A DNA stretch of 64,000 bases from Prochlorococcus sp. AG-363-N16 (GCA_003280135.1 QCFW01000002.1:104594-168593), one strand, 5' to 3'; shown: positions 35,130-45,914, numbered from the stretch's first letter. Notes: generated by a model from the sequence alone, not told the origin. Translations and numbers: made by a program.

Positions 35130-36505
35130 ATAATACTGTCACAATTAATTCTCTTCAATTGCGAATGGCTGAAGATGTTCCTCTTGGAAGAGTAGATGAG
35201 CAAGTGATAAGAAGATTGTGGTGGGCTGCCTTGGATACTTTGCAACAAGAAATCTTATTAAATATGAATTTAACTAAAGGATTATGGCTTGCTTCACCTT
35301 TGCCAGCATTGTATGAATCAAAATTATTGGATCGATTAGATGGATGGGTATGGGCTCCTGATGAATTAATAACATTACATCATCCAAATAGAGCATTTTT
35401 ATTACCTAGTCATAACAAGTCAATTCAACAAGGAAAATATTTAAAAAAAGGAAGTTTTAATAGACTGCCATTACGAGAAAATGATGGATATGACCCTTTG
35501 TTAATGATAATTACTCCAGAAGTTCAAGTTGCATTAGCTCTACAAGGTAAACCAGGAGAACGTAATTTATTAATGCGAAGTGATCCTGAAACTTTGACTG
35601 ATTTACTAACTATGTTAGATAAAAGGCTTGATACTGAGGATTTTTTGCAAGCACAAAAAATTCGTGACTTATTAGCAGGATTAGGACAATTAAAAACTAA
35701 TGAAGATCTGTCAAAAACTTTTTGGCCTTTATTATCTTCCAAACTTGCTGGGATAGCGCCGAGTTTAACAATACAAACACTTCCTGAGGCTGAGAATTTA
35801 GATGATAAATCTAATAAAGTTACTTCAGAGATTTCACTTCTAGAGGCAATCACGCATGAGGTTAGAACTCCTCTTGCTACTATTCGAACTCTTATTAGAT
35901 CTCTATTAAAAAGAAAAGATCTTTCAAATACTGTTTTATCAAGATTAAAACAGATTGATACAGAATGTACTGAGCAAATTGATAGGTTTGGCTTGATTTT
36001 TAATGCTGTAGAACTTGAAAGAAATGAATCAAAAAAGGCTAGCTTTGCTAGCACAGACTTAGGCGAAATGCTTTGTTTACTTTGCCCTTTATGGCGTAAG
36101 CAACTTGACAGAAGGAGCCTCAAACTTCAATTAGATATCACTCCAGATTTACCCCATGTTTTAAGTGATCCAGAAAGATTGGAATTAATGCTTGGAGGCT
36201 TAATTGATAGAAATACAAGAGGACTAAAGCCAGGTGGAACGATTCTTCTTAAGCTGCGTCCGGCAGGTCCACGTTTAAAACTTCAATTAATTTGTCAAAT
36301 GTCAGAATTAGATTCTGAACCAATACAACTTGAGTCAGAAGAAAATTCTGATCTTGGTACAGTGTTGAGTTGGAACCCTAATACAGGTAGTTTGCAGCTG
36401 ACTCAAGCAGCCACACAAAGATTGCTGGAAAGTCTTGGAGGTCGATTAACTCGTAGAAGAGATAGAGGAATTACGGTTTTCTTTCCAATTGCTGAAATTA
36501 AATAA
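35126..36505 (+). CDS. Sensor histidine kinase-like protein with degenerate ATPase domain
   Basis: A 460-residue soluble protein. The C-terminal half carries a HisKA-type dimerisation and phosphoacceptor motif, EAITHEVRTPLATIRTL, near residue 236, followed by an ATPase-like region whose boxes are poorly conserved: ERLELMLGGLIDRNTRGL in place of the N box and no clear G1/G2. The N-terminal half holds a non-membrane input domain of unknown type. Start is the GTG at 35126, overlapping the rodA stop; the nearest ATG in frame is at 35165. No response regulator is nearby. It may be an inactive kinase, a phosphotransfer protein or a rapidly evolving sensor. Confidence 0.75.
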   Translation: MNNTVTINSLQLRMAEDVPLGRVDEQVIRRLWWAALDTLQQEILLNMNLTKGLWLASPLPALYESKLLDRLDGWVWAPDELITLHHPNRAFLLPSHNKSIQQGKYLKKGSFNRLPLRENDGYDPLLMIITPEVQVALALQGKPGERNLLMRSDPETLTDLLTMLDKRLDTEDFLQAQKIRDLLAGLGQLKTNEDLSKTFWPLLSSKLAGIAPSLTIQTLPEAENLDDKSNKVTSEISLLEAITHEVRTPLATIRTLIRSLLKRKDLSNTVLSRLKQIDTECTEQIDRFGLIFNAVELERNESKKASFASTDLGEMLCLLCPLWRKQLDRRSLKLQLDITPDLPHVLSDPERLELMLGGLIDRNTRGLKPGGTILLKLRPAGPRLKLQLICQMSELDSEPIQLESEENSDLGTVLSWNPNTGSLQLTQAATQRLLESLGGRLTRRRDRGITVFFPIAEIK

Positions 36506-36614
36506 TTTCTTCTAATGTTGACACGTGTGAACGTTCTGCAGTCCAGGTAGTAAAAGGTACAAAGGTTAGTGCTAATTTTAATTTGTAAATGATGGCCTAG
36601 TTGCGAGATTAGCA

Positions 36615-37037
36615 ATGACAGAAGCTTTGAAAGGTACTCTTCCACAAAGCATCGGCAGTACCGGTGGTTTGCTGAATTCTTCTGAAACTGAAGAAAAATA
36701 TGCAATTACTTGGACTAGTAAGAAGTCCCAAGCTTTTGAGTTGCCTACAGGAGGAGCGGCAACGATGAATGAAGGTGAGAATTTGATGTACTTTGCTCGC
36801 AAGGAGCAGTGCTTGGCTTTAGGAACTCAACTAAGAGGTTTTAAGCCAAGGATTGAGGACTATAAGATCTACAGGATTTTCCCTGGTGGTGACACTGAAT
36901 TCTTACATCCTAAAGATGGAGTTTTCCCCGAGAAAGTTAATGAAGGAAGGTCTATCATTAATCATAATTCTAGAAGGATTGGAGAAAATCCAAGTCCATC
37001 AAGCGTTAAGTTCACTGATAAGAAAACTTACGAATAA
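36615..37037 (+). CDS. psaD: Photosystem I reaction center subunit II
   Basis: Stromal subunit of photosystem I that docks ferredoxin and stabilises PsaC. The 140-residue protein starts [10 protein letters not shown] and has PSIGSTGG-type text, [41 protein letters not shown] and a C-terminal EVNEGR-type basic end ([15 protein letters not shown]). Length is that of the family. It stands alone after the kinase gene; the 109 bases upstream include a TTGACA at 36518-36523 that could be a -35 element, without a confident -10. Confidence 0.97.
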   Translation: MTEALKGTLPQSIGSTGGLLNSSETEEKYAITWTSKKSQAFELPTGGAATMNEGENLMYFARKEQCLALGTQLRGFKPRIEDYKIYRIFPGGDTEFLHPKDGVFPEKVNEGRSIINHNSRRIGENPSPSSVKFTDKKTYE

Positions 37038-37105
37038 TAATAATGTGAGCATTTAATTTGATTAGTATCAAAGTTGAATGCTTATTAGGCTGAGATGGTT
37101 TGTGC

Positions 37106-38632
37106 ATGCATATTTCTGATCGAGATTCATTTTTAAAAGCTGCTGCTAGTGGTAAAACTTACATTCCGCTAACAAAAAGCTGGCCAGCAGACCTTGAGAC
37201 TCCTCTTACGACTTGGTTAAAGGTGGGAGAAGGTGATAATAATAGGCCAGGAGTATTACTAGAGTCTGTTGAAGGTGGAGAGAGATTAGGCAGATGGAGT
37301 ATTGTCGCATCTGATCCATTATGGGTAGCCAGAGCGTCTGGAGACAGAATTACTCGTACTTGGAGAGATGGAAGCTGCCAAGAGTTGAATTCAAATCCAA
37401 TTGATGCCTTAAAAGCCTGGTTACTTCCTTATAAAGCAGAACCAATTAGTGATTTGCCTTGTTTAGGGCAATTATTTGGTATGTGGAGCTATGAATTAAT
37501 CAATTGGATAGAACCAAAAGTGCCTGTTCATAAAAGAGATTTAACTAATCTCCCAGATGGAATTTGGATGTTTATGGATAGAGTTTTAATCTTTGATCAG
37601 GTTAAAAGATTAATTACTGCTGTTGTCTATGCAGATTTAACAAGCAATCAATCCCCGGTTGATATGTTTGAGGATGCTTCTTTGAGAATTCAAGATCTTG
37701 AACAGTTGATGCAATCTTCTTTACCTGAAGTGAAACCTCTTCCATGGGAAAAAGCTTCTAAGTACTTTGATAAAAATATAAAAAGTAATTGGACAAAGAA
37801 AAATTTTGAATCAGCTGTTGCATCAGCGAAGGATTACATAGCAAAAGGTGATATCTTTCAGATAGTCTTAAGTCAAAAATTCAATAAGCAAGTTAGCAAT
37901 ACTCCGTTTCAAATATATAGAAGTTTAAGAATGGTAAATCCATCTCCTTTTATGGCATTCTTTAATTTTGGGGATTGGCAACTTATTGGTTCTAGTCCAG
38001 AAGTAATGGTTCAGGCAAAGCCTAGTGAAAAAGGTATATTAGCCAGTTTAAGACCTATTGCAGGTACTAGACCCAGAGGGGCCAATTCAAAAGAAGACCA
38101 TTTGTTGGAGCAGGAATTGTTGAATGATCCAAAAGAAAGGTCAGAGCATGTGATGTTAGTGGATTTAGGGCGTAATGATTTAGGTCGAGTATGTGTTCCT
38201 GGAACTGTTGCTGTTAAGGAATTAATGGTTATTGAGCGGTATTCTCATGTCATGCATATAGTCAGTCAAGTTCAAGGAATCTTGACTGAGGGTATGGATA
38301 TATGGGATTTATTAAAAGCTTCTTTTCCCGCTGGGACTGTATCAGGTGCACCAAAAATAAGAGCAATGCAATTAATCCATCAGCTAGAGAATCAAGGAAG
38401 AGGTCCTTATTCAGGAGTTTATGGATCAGTCGATTTAAACGGAGCTATAAATACAGCAATAACCATTAGATCAATCATTGTTACTCGTGAAGCAGATAAA
38501 ATTTGGAATGTGCAAATTCAAGCTGGTGCTGGGGTTGTAGCCGATTCCATTCCAGAGATGGAATATCAAGAAACTATTAATAAAGCAAAGGGCATGTTTG
38601 CTGCTTTGGCATGCCTCGTTGATTCGAATTGA
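37106..38632 (+). CDS. trpE: Anthranilate synthase component I
   Basis: Makes anthranilate from chorismate, the first committed step to tryptophan. The 508-residue protein shows the tryptophan-feedback element VLLESVEGGERLGRWSI near residue 52, RPIAGTRPRGANSKEDH, LVDLGRNDLGRVC, SHVMHIVSQVQG and FPAGTVSGAPKIRAMQLI. The start is taken as the ATG at 37106; a TTG at 37100 is also open. Its TGA overlaps the gshA start (TGATG). The glutaminase subunit TrpG is not in the window. Grouping with gshA and ppc is typical of this lineage. Confidence 0.97.
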   Translation: MHISDRDSFLKAAASGKTYIPLTKSWPADLETPLTTWLKVGEGDNNRPGVLLESVEGGERLGRWSIVASDPLWVARASGDRITRTWRDGSCQELNSNPIDALKAWLLPYKAEPISDLPCLGQLFGMWSYELINWIEPKVPVHKRDLTNLPDGIWMFMDRVLIFDQVKRLITAVVYADLTSNQSPVDMFEDASLRIQDLEQLMQSSLPEVKPLPWEKASKYFDKNIKSNWTKKNFESAVASAKDYIAKGDIFQIVLSQKFNKQVSNTPFQIYRSLRMVNPSPFMAFFNFGDWQLIGSSPEVMVQAKPSEKGILASLRPIAGTRPRGANSKEDHLLEQELLNDPKERSEHVMLVDLGRNDLGRVCVPGTVAVKELMVIERYSHVMHIVSQVQGILTEGMDIWDLLKASFPAGTVSGAPKIRAMQLIHQLENQGRGPYSGVYGSVDLNGAINTAITIRSIIVTREADKIWNVQIQAGAGVVADSIPEMEYQETINKAKGMFAALACLVDSN

Positions 38633-39771
38633 TGACAGGATTTCTTCTTAAAGGTTTTGAAGTGGAACTCTTTACAGGAGTGATTTCAGGCGAACATATT
38701 GGGGTATCTGCTGATGTAATGAGAGCTTTTAAGGATTTTGTGATAGAACCTGATAAAAGAAACTTGGAATATATTACGGAACCAGATATAGAATATTCAG
38801 TATTAAAAGAGTCTTTATTAGCACCTAGAAGAAAATTACGTCATTGGCTTGATAACCATGGTTTAACAATCTTTCCAGGTAGCACTTTAACCTTTGGGAA
38901 TAGTAAACAATTTCAAAGATCTGACCCTACAAATAAATATCATGAGTTTATTGAGTTGAGTTATGGTACTCGTGTTGTAACTGCAAGTGTTCATATCAAT
39001 ATAGGTATAGAGAATATGATGAATTTGTTTTCTGCATTGCGGCTAGTACGATGTGAGGCTGCATTGTTTTTAGCTATAAGTGCCAGTTCTCCTTTTTTAG
39101 ACGGCCATACAACAGGTTCTCATTCACAAAGATGGGCTCAATTTCCAAGAACACCATCCAATGTTCCACTTTTTTTAGATCATCAGCATTATGTGAATTG
39201 GATTGAAGAACAACTTAAAGAAGGAAGTATGCATAATGAACGACATTTATGGACTTCAGTAAGACCAAATGGGCCTAAAAGGCCATACAAATTAAATAGA
39301 TTGGAATTGCGTATTTGTGATCTAATAACTAATTGCGATTTACTTTTAGCTGTTACTGCTTTGCTTGAATTAAGAGTAATTAGCCTTTTGAAAAATCCCA
39401 GTTTGTTAGATCCGCTGCATGCTAGTCAGCTCAAAGAAGATGAACTTTCTGAATTAAGTGATTTGAACGAAGATGCAGCGGCAAAATCTAGTCTTGATGC
39501 AACTTTGCATCATTGGATAAATGGCAACGAAATAGTTTGCCGTGCTTGGATTTCTGAACTTCTTGAGCAAGTTTTACCGTTAGCTAAGACAATGGAGATT
39601 GAACATTTACTTGCTCCTATTTATTCAGTCTTAGAAAATGGCAATCAATCAATACAATGGTTGAACTCCTATGCAGATTCGAAATCTTTGCAGAATCTTT
39701 TTCAAGAGACTATTAAAGTAATGGAGAAGGAAGAAGCTGTTTCTAGCAAGACATCACGGAACCTTAGTTGA
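38632..39771 (+). CDS. gshA: Glutamate--cysteine ligase (cyanobacterial type)
   Basis: Forms gamma-glutamylcysteine, the first step to glutathione. The 379-residue protein shows [24 protein letters not shown] near the start, [33 protein letters not shown] and [17 protein letters not shown]; this is the distinct GCS2-like form found in cyanobacteria. The start is the ATG at 38632, overlapping the trpE stop, with a TTG three bases earlier also open. It overlaps the ppc region tightly and is probably co-transcribed with trpE and ppc. Confidence 0.93.
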   Translation: MTGFLLKGFEVELFTGVISGEHIGVSADVMRAFKDFVIEPDKRNLEYITEPDIEYSVLKESLLAPRRKLRHWLDNHGLTIFPGSTLTFGNSKQFQRSDPTNKYHEFIELSYGTRVVTASVHINIGIENMMNLFSALRLVRCEAALFLAISASSPFLDGHTTGSHSQRWAQFPRTPSNVPLFLDHQHYVNWIEEQLKEGSMHNERHLWTSVRPNGPKRPYKLNRLELRICDLITNCDLLLAVTALLELRVISLLKNPSLLDPLHASQLKEDELSELSDLNEDAAAKSSLDATLHHWINGNEIVCRAWISELLEQVLPLAKTMEIEHLLAPIYSVLENGNQSIQWLNSYADSKSLQNLFQETIKVMEKEEAVSSKTSRNLS

Positions 39772-39773
39772 AA

Positions 39774-42700
39774 ATGTCAGAACCTGAACCACAAAAGATT
39801 GATATGAATGGGGCTTTGGGACAAGACATGAACGTTATTGAACAAAGAACAGACAGCCTGTTAAAAAGTAGATTGACTTTAGTGGAAGATTTGTGGCAAA
39901 CGGTTTTACGCAGTGAGTGCCCCGCAGAAAATGTGGGGCGCCTAATTCGTTTAAAAGAATTATGTGATCCTATCCATTTACAAGAAAAGCCTAAAACAAA
40001 CCCGATTAATGAAATTGTTCTTTTGATTAAAGATATGGATTTAGCAGAAGCTATTTCTGCGGCCCGCGCATTTTCACTTTACTTTCAACTAGTTAACATT
40101 CTTGAGCAAAGAATTGAAGAAGATAAGTATCTGGAAACTATATCAAATCTGCAAGGTGAAGAAATCAAAAATGTTCTTGATCCATTTGCCCCTCCACTTC
40201 TTAGCCAAACAGCTCCAGCAACCTTTAGACAGCTTTTCGAGAGACTAAGAGGGCTTAATGTTCCTCCGGGCCAGCTTGAAGAATTATTGAGAGAAATTGA
40301 TATTCGTTTGGTTTTTACTGCTCATCCTACGGAGATAGTCAGACATACAGTTCGTGATAAGCAACGCAGAGTTGCTTCTTTACTTAAGAGACTTCAGTCT
40401 GATTCGTCTTTTTCACTTTCTGAAAAAGATAGTCTTAGAACTCAGTTAGAAGAAGAGATAAGACTTTGGTGGAGGACAGATGAATTACATCAATTTAAAC
40501 CAACTGTTCTAGATGAGGTTGACTATGCGCTTCATTATTTTCAAGAGGTTTTATTTGATGCAATGCCTCAGCTACGTAGACGTATTAATTTGGCTTTATT
40601 AGAAAGTTATCCTGACGTTGAGATTCCTCAAGAAGCATTTTGTACTTTTGGGTCTTGGGTAGGATCAGATCGTGATGGTAATCCATCAGTTACACCCGAA
40701 ATTACATGGAGGACGGCTTGTTATCAAAGACAATTAATGCTAGAGCGCTATATCAATTCAGTACAAAAACTTAGAGAACAATTGAGTATCTCTATGCAAT
40801 GGAGTCAAGTTGGTTCTTCTCTTTTAGAGTCTTTGGAGATGGATCGAATAAAATTTCCTTTGGTATATGAGGAAAGAGCTGCAAGATATAGATTAGAGCC
40901 TTATCGCTTAAAGCTTAGCTATATTTTAGAGAGACTAACTTTGACAAAACAAAGAAATCAAGAACTTTCTGAAGCAGGCTGGAATTCAACTCCTGAGAAT
41001 GCTGATTCATTAGATGAATCTTTTCAACAGAGTCAAGATTTTCACTATGGTTTAATTGATGAATTTCGTAAAGATTTAGAATTAATTAGAAATAGCTTGG
41101 TTGCTACAGATCTCGGATGTGAAGCGTTAGAAACACTTTTAACCCAAGTTCGTATATTTGGTTTTTCCTTAGCAAGTCTAGATATTAGACAGGAAAGTAC
41201 TAGGCATAGTGATGCTTTGGATGAATTAACTAGATACTTGAACCTACCAATTTCCTATGGAGAGATGAGTGAAGAGCAGAAAGTTCATTGGCTTAAAGAG
41301 GAGCTGCAAACTCGTCGCCCTTTAATACCTAGTGCTGGTGAATGGTCAAAAAGTACAGAAGAAACAATCTCTGTATTTAAAATGCTACATCGTTTGCAGG
41401 CTGAATTTGGTAGTCGTATTTGTAGCTCTTATGTGATTTCAATGAGTCACACTGCTTCTGATCTTTTAGAAGTTGTTTTACTTGCAAAGGAAACGGGACT
41501 TGTAGATACGTTCACAGGTAATTCTGAGTTACTTGTGGTTCCTTTATTTGAAACTGTCGAAGACTTACAAAGGGCTCCCTCTGTAATGGAAGATTTATTT
41601 AAGTTAGACGTATATTTGAACTTATTACCTCGTGTTGGTGAGAGATCACAACCATTGCAAGAGTTGATGTTGGGTTATTCAGATAGCAATAAAGATTCAG
41701 GTTTTTTATCTAGTAATTGGGAGATTCATCAAGCTCAAATTGCCTTGCAAAATTTAGCTAGCAATCATGGAATTGCTTTGAGATTATTCCATGGACGTGG
41801 TGGTTCGGTTGGTCGAGGGGGCGGACCTGCATATCAAGCAATTCTTGCACAACCAAGTGGAACCTTAAAAGGTCGTATAAAAATCACTGAACAAGGTGAG
41901 GTTCTTGCATCTAAATATAGTTTGCCAGAATTAGCTCTTTACAATCTAGAAACAGTTACTACTGCTGTTTTGCAAAATAGTCTTGTAACTAATCAATGGG
42001 ATGCAACGCCTACTTGGAATCAATTAATGACTAGATTGGCAGTAAAATCTAGAGAGCATTATCGTTCCTTGGTTTATGACAATCCTGATTTGGTTGCATT
42101 TTTTCAAGAGGTAACACCTATTGAGGAAATCAGTAAATTACAAATATCTAGTCGGCCAGCACGTCGTAAATCAGGTAGTAAAGACTTGGCAAGCTTAAGA
42201 GCTATCCCTTGGGTTTTTGGTTGGACTCAAAGTAGAGTTTTATTGCCGAGTTGGTTTGGAGTAGGTACTGCATTGTTAGACGAATTGCAAGGTGATGGAG
42301 AACAACAACTTAATTCACTAAGAATGTTGCATCAAAAGTGGCCTTTTTTCAGAATGTTGATTTCTAAGGTGGAAATGACTCTTTCTAAAGTTGACCTAGA
42401 AGTTGCTCAGCACTATATGACTAGTTTAGGAAGTAAGGAGAATACGGATGCATTTAATCGTATATTCGCTGTTATTTCAGAAGAATATTCTCTTACTAAG
42501 AGGTTAATTTTACAGATTACGGGAAAGAGACGCTTATTAAGTGCTGACCCTGCACTGCAGTTATCGGTAGATCTTCGTAATAGGACTATTATTCCACTTG
42601 GTTTTTTACAAGTTGCTTTATTACGTAGATTGCGTGATCAAAAACGTCAACCTCCTATTAGTGAGACATTAGTGAACAATAAAGGTGTTGGGAGAACTTA

Positions 42701-42776
42701 TAGCCGAAGTGAGTTATTAAGAGGTGCACTTCTTACTATTAATGGCATTGCTGCAGGAATGAGAAATACTGGCTAA
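39774..42776 (+). CDS. ppc: Phosphoenolpyruvate carboxylase
   Basis: Fixes bicarbonate onto phosphoenolpyruvate to make oxaloacetate, replenishing the TCA cycle. The 1000-residue protein has [18 protein letters not shown] near residue 180 (catalytic His), [17 protein letters not shown], and the glycine-rich [20 protein letters not shown] near residue 675, and ends in the conserved RNTG. It starts at the ATG at 39774, two bases after the gshA stop (a TTG at 39768 is alternative). Length is near the usual cyanobacterial size of about 1000. Confidence 0.98.
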   Translation: MSEPEPQKIDMNGALGQDMNVIEQRTDSLLKSRLTLVEDLWQTVLRSECPAENVGRLIRLKELCDPIHLQEKPKTNPINEIVLLIKDMDLAEAISAARAFSLYFQLVNILEQRIEEDKYLETISNLQGEEIKNVLDPFAPPLLSQTAPATFRQLFERLRGLNVPPGQLEELLREIDIRLVFTAHPTEIVRHTVRDKQRRVASLLKRLQSDSSFSLSEKDSLRTQLEEEIRLWWRTDELHQFKPTVLDEVDYALHYFQEVLFDAMPQLRRRINLALLESYPDVEIPQEAFCTFGSWVGSDRDGNPSVTPEITWRTACYQRQLMLERYINSVQKLREQLSISMQWSQVGSSLLESLEMDRIKFPLVYEERAARYRLEPYRLKLSYILERLTLTKQRNQELSEAGWNSTPENADSLDESFQQSQDFHYGLIDEFRKDLELIRNSLVATDLGCEALETLLTQVRIFGFSLASLDIRQESTRHSDALDELTRYLNLPISYGEMSEEQKVHWLKEELQTRRPLIPSAGEWSKSTEETISVFKMLHRLQAEFGSRICSSYVISMSHTASDLLEVVLLAKETGLVDTFTGNSELLVVPLFETVEDLQRAPSVMEDLFKLDVYLNLLPRVGERSQPLQELMLGYSDSNKDSGFLSSNWEIHQAQIALQNLASNHGIALRLFHGRGGSVGRGGGPAYQAILAQPSGTLKGRIKITEQGEVLASKYSLPELALYNLETVTTAVLQNSLVTNQWDATPTWNQLMTRLAVKSREHYRSLVYDNPDLVAFFQEVTPIEEISKLQISSRPARRKSGSKDLASLRAIPWVFGWTQSRVLLPSWFGVGTALLDELQGDGEQQLNSLRMLHQKWPFFRMLISKVEMTLSKVDLEVAQHYMTSLGSKENTDAFNRIFAVISEEYSLTKRLILQITGKRRLLSADPALQLSVDLRNRTIIPLGFLQVALLRRLRDQKRQPPISETLVNNKGVGRTYSRSELLRGALLTINGIAAGMRNTG

Positions 42777-42779
42777 AAG

Positions 42780-43229
42780 GTGAGTCTTTTTTTCGATCCT
42801 AAATTTTCAAAACTGCCTTCTGGATTTCATTTGGATTTCACAGTAGCTCCTACAACGCAAGCCTTGAATCGATTACTTGCAAGGTCTTCTAAAGAAACGC
42901 ATCCACCTAGGAAACTATTTAAGGCATTAGAAAATAGTTATTGCAATATCAGCATTATTGAGAGCAAGACATCTACTCTTGTCGGCTTCGTACGAATTAC
43001 AAGTGATAAAGGTCTTAATGCAAATCTTTGGGATCTTGCAGCTGAGCCTGGCAAAAATCAAACGCAATTTTTTTCTATTCTTGTACATAGGGCACTTACT
43101 ATTATTAAACGTGAATTGCCAGGTTGTAGTGTATCTTTAGCTGCTCCTTTGATAGCGACTCAATCTTTAGAGAAGCAAGGGTTTTTACTGGATCCAAATG
43201 GTATTCGTTGTATGGCATATAGGCTTTGA
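42780..43229 (+). CDS. GNAT-type acetyltransferase-like protein
   Basis: A 149-residue protein with an overall GNAT-like pattern: VGFVRITSDKGLNANLWDLAAEPG matches the beta strands that hold acetyl-CoA, although the usual Q/RxxGxG/A loop is weak, and the end (LEKQGFLLDPNGIRCMAYRL) fits the family C terminus. Translation starts from GTG at 42780, three bases after ppc, and tRNA-Arg follows on the other strand. Substrate is unknown. It is probably part of the trpE-gshA-ppc transcript. Confidence 0.65.
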   Translation: MSLFFDPKFSKLPSGFHLDFTVAPTTQALNRLLARSSKETHPPRKLFKALENSYCNISIIESKTSTLVGFVRITSDKGLNANLWDLAAEPGKNQTQFFSILVHRALTIIKRELPGCSVSLAAPLIATQSLEKQGFLLDPNGIRCMAYRL

Positions 43230-43250
43230 TGAATGAGTATTTAGTAAAGG

Positions 43251-43324
43251 CGAGCATGGAGGGACTCGAACCCCCGACTCTCAGAACCGGAATCTGATGC
43301 TCTATCCAGCTGAGCTACATGCCC
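43251..43324 (-). tRNA. tRNA-Arg (anticodon CCG)
   Basis: A 74-base cloverleaf on the minus strand. The acceptor GGGCATG pairs with CATGCTC (one G-U pair), the D arm reads AGCTCAGCTGGATAGAGC, the anticodon stem holds loop TTCCGGT with anticodon CCG (reads CGG), and the T arm carries GGGGGTTCGAGTCCCTC. The discriminator is G. Confidence 0.97.
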
Positions 43325-43406
43325 AAATTTGGTTATTCGCCTTTACATGAGACTAACTTTCAAAAGTCTCAATAGAATTAGCTTAGCGAAAGGTTTCTAA
43401 AAGAAG

Positions 43407-44501
43407 ATTAGACTCAAACACCTAGAACTGAATTGTTTCAGAAATTATATGCGGCTTCAACTTGAAGTCACGAAAAATCGTTTGCTGGTCATTGGCCCAA
43501 ATGGAATAGGTAAATCAAACCTTTTAGAAGCAGTAGGATTGCTTGGGAGTCTTCGTTCACATAGATCAGCTAATGACAAAGATTTAATTCATTGGAATGA
43601 AAACCGGGCAATTATTAGAGCCGCTGCTGATACTGATGAAAAGCTTGAATTAGAGTTAAGAAGAAACGGAGGCAGACAAGCTTTTAGAAATGGCAAGTTT
43701 TTGAAGCGCCAACTTGATTTATTAGGTCCATTACGTTGTGTTGGATTTAGTTCATTGGATCTAGATTTAGTTAGAGGAGAACCATCCTTACGGAGGAATT
43801 GGTTAGATAAAGTTGTACTGCAATTAGAACCAATATATTCAGATTTAATTAGTCGTTATGGAAAATTATTGCGTCAGAGATCACAGTTATGGAGATATAA
43901 TTTAGGTTCTGAAGTTGAAAGTATGGATACTTTATTAGATGCATTTGATACACAAATGGCTTTAATAAGTACTCGTATTCATCGACGTAGAAGAAGATTA
44001 TTAGAAAGGTTGAATCCTTTAGCAAATTTATGGCAAAAAAAACTGAGTAAAGGAAAAGAAGATTTGGTTTTAAATTATTTGCCAGGTAGTGTTTTAGAAG
44101 AGAGTGAAGATGAAGCTCTTTGGAAAAGTGCTATAGAAAAACAACTCTTTAATCAAAGATCTATTGAAAAAAGATTGGGAAATTGCAAAATAGGTCCTCA
44201 TAGAGACGAAGTTGAGTTTTTGTTGAATGGTGCTCATGCAAGAAAATTTGGGTCAGCTGGTCAACAAAGAACTATTGTTATAGCTTTGAAGTTGGCAGAA
44301 TTAGAATTGATAGGTCAATTGTATGGAGATCCACCTTTATTGCTTTTAGATGATGTACTTGCTGAACTAGATCCACATCGTCAGCTATTGTTATTAGAGG
44401 CAGTGGGTAATAAGCATCAGTGTTTAATTAGTGCGACTCATCTTGATGCTTTTGAAAAAGATTGGAATTCTGATTCCCAAATTCTGAACTTAGACAATTA
44501 A
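43407..44501 (+). CDS. recF: DNA replication and repair protein RecF
   Basis: RecF loads RecA at gapped DNA as an SMC-like ABC ATPase. The protein shows the Walker [18 protein letters not shown], the signature [23 protein letters not shown] near the C terminus and Walker [13 protein letters not shown]. The first ATG in frame (43449) would omit the conserved first strand. Upstream, in frame and with no stop until 43398, lie [14 protein letters not shown], which matches a RecF N terminus and leads back to an ATT codon at 43407. Starting there gives 364 residues, the normal RecF length. A non-ATG start is therefore likely (see findings). Confidence 0.9.
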   Translation: MRLKHLELNCFRNYMRLQLEVTKNRLLVIGPNGIGKSNLLEAVGLLGSLRSHRSANDKDLIHWNENRAIIRAAADTDEKLELELRRNGGRQAFRNGKFLKRQLDLLGPLRCVGFSSLDLDLVRGEPSLRRNWLDKVVLQLEPIYSDLISRYGKLLRQRSQLWRYNLGSEVESMDTLLDAFDTQMALISTRIHRRRRRLLERLNPLANLWQKKLSKGKEDLVLNYLPGSVLEESEDEALWKSAIEKQLFNQRSIEKRLGNCKIGPHRDEVEFLLNGAHARKFGSAGQQRTIVIALKLAELELIGQLYGDPPLLLLDDVLAELDPHRQLLLLEAVGNKHQCLISATHLDAFEKDWNSDSQILNLDN

Positions 44502-44542
44502 AATAACCGCTAGATTAGTAAACCTCTTGCTTAATTAAAAGT

Positions 44543-44998
44543 ATGGATTCCAAGGTTTTTGCATTGCATCCAAACCCTGGATGGTCTGGTTCGGACCACG
44601 TAGAAGCCCCTGAATGTAATCTTATGTTTGGGAAGCATTGCATTCTTGAATTGTATGAATGTGATGTTTTAAAGCTTAATGATGAAGCTTTTATCAGAAC
44701 AACTATTACACTTGCGTCAAAAGTTTCTGGTGCAAAAATTCTTAATTTGATCACATATAGATTTCATCCTCAAGGCGTAACAGGATTAGCTCTACTTGCT
44801 GAGTCACATATTTCAATACATACTTGGCCTGAAAGTAGATACGCAGCTATTGATGTTTTCACATGTGGAACTAATACAATTCCAGAAAAAGCATGTGATT
44901 TCTTGAAAAAAGAGTTTTTTGCAAAAAGATTTTCTTTGCAAACTATTAGAAGACAAACACCTGATCAATTATCAAATCATTCTCGTAAAACTAGTTAG
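44543..44998 (+). CDS. speD: S-adenosylmethionine decarboxylase proenzyme
   Basis: Pyruvoyl enzyme that decarboxylates SAM for polyamine synthesis. The 151-residue prokaryotic-type proenzyme shows [13 protein letters not shown], the self-cleavage site [14 protein letters not shown], where Glu-Ser yields the pyruvoyl group near residue 87, and AAIDVFTCG with the catalytic cysteine. An N-terminal extension ([17 protein letters not shown]) is longer than in the shortest forms. It follows recF on the same strand, with 41 bases between. Confidence 0.95.
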   Translation: MDSKVFALHPNPGWSGSDHVEAPECNLMFGKHCILELYECDVLKLNDEAFIRTTITLASKVSGAKILNLITYRFHPQGVTGLALLAESHISIHTWPESRYAAIDVFTCGTNTIPEKACDFLKKEFFAKRFSLQTIRRQTPDQLSNHSRKTS

Positions 44999-45020
44999 TC
45001 AAGGTTTTCTATGATCATTA

Positions 45021-45914
45021 TTAAGTTAAAGAAGGTTTGCATTGCTTAGTTGTTACTCGATTTAGTTTTCCACTCACTAATCCTTCTAAATCTAGGCTCA
45101 CTGAGGTAAAACCAATAGATAAGAAATAAGATACGATTTTTTTTCTATTGATTGTCAATAGAAAATCATCAATTCGATTTACAGGTATTTCGATACGTGC
45201 TCCAAGTCCTTGGATTCTTACTCTTACTTGTAGAAAACCATTATCAATTAACCATTTTTCACTTTTTGCGACTTGTTTGAGGCGAATGGAACTTATTGAT
45301 TCTCCATAAGGGAATCTAGATGCAAGACAAGGTTGAGATGGTTTGTCCCACCAAGGTAAACCGAGAGCTTTGGACAAATTTCGAATTGTACTTTTATCTA
45401 TACCTATTTCGGCTAGGGGTGAGCGCACTCCAGCCAAGCGAGATGCTCTGATTCCAGGTCTATGTTCGCTCATATCATCTAAGTTGACACCATCAATTAC
45501 TTGAGAATCTGGAAAAGCTTCTGCAATTTTTCTAATATGAGTATGCAATTCTTTTTTGCAAGCAAAACATCTATCTAGAGGATTTTGATAATAGTTGGGG
45601 TCGTTTAATTCGTTAGTAGTACATTCTTGATGAAGAATTCCTATCCATGAAGCTTGATTTCGGGCTTCTTCTAGAAGATAAGGTGCTAATGAATCTGAGA
45701 TACCAGTAATTGCAATTGCATTTTTTCCTAATTGTTCTTGTGATATTAATGCTACTAATGAACTATCAATCCCTCCAGAGTAAGCTACACAAACTTTTTT
45801 TAATCCCTTTATTGTATGCCTTAAATCCTCAAGTTGTTTTTGTTCTGATACATTAAGGTGTTCTTGTAGCTTTAGAGACATGTGCTCATCATCTCGAGTG
45901 AATGCTATGTCCAT
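45021..45914 (-). CDS. larE: ATP-dependent sacrificial sulfur transferase, LarE family
   Basis: LarE-type PP-loop enzyme that inserts sulfur into the nickel-pincer nucleotide precursor of lactate racemase in lactic bacteria. The 297-residue protein has the PP-loop AYSGGIDSSLVALI, the RCFACKKELHTH motif with two cysteines, and DKPSQPCLASRFPYGE with the cysteine at the expected sulfur-donor position. No LarA, LarB or LarC gene is in the window, so its actual product is unclear; cyanobacterial LarE homologs commonly occur without LarA. It converges on speD. Confidence 0.85.
   Translation of the reverse strand: MDIAFTRDDEHMSLKLQEHLNVSEQKQLEDLRHTIKGLKKVCVAYSGGIDSSLVALISQEQLGKNAIAITGISDSLAPYLLEEARNQASWIGILHQECTTNELNDPNYYQNPLDRCFACKKELHTHIRKIAEAFPDSQVIDGVNLDDMSEHRPGIRASRLAGVRSPLAEIGIDKSTIRNLSKALGLPWWDKPSQPCLASRFPYGESISSIRLKQVAKSEKWLIDNGFLQVRVRIQGLGARIEIPVNRIDDFLLTINRKKIVSYFLSIGFTSVSLDLEGLVSGKLNRVTTKQCKPSLT

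Noticed and set aside
35524-36123. 199-residue minus-strand frame opposite the histidine kinase
   Set aside because: Composition is a shadow of the kinase gene (Ser/Arg-rich) and no start or motif supports it.
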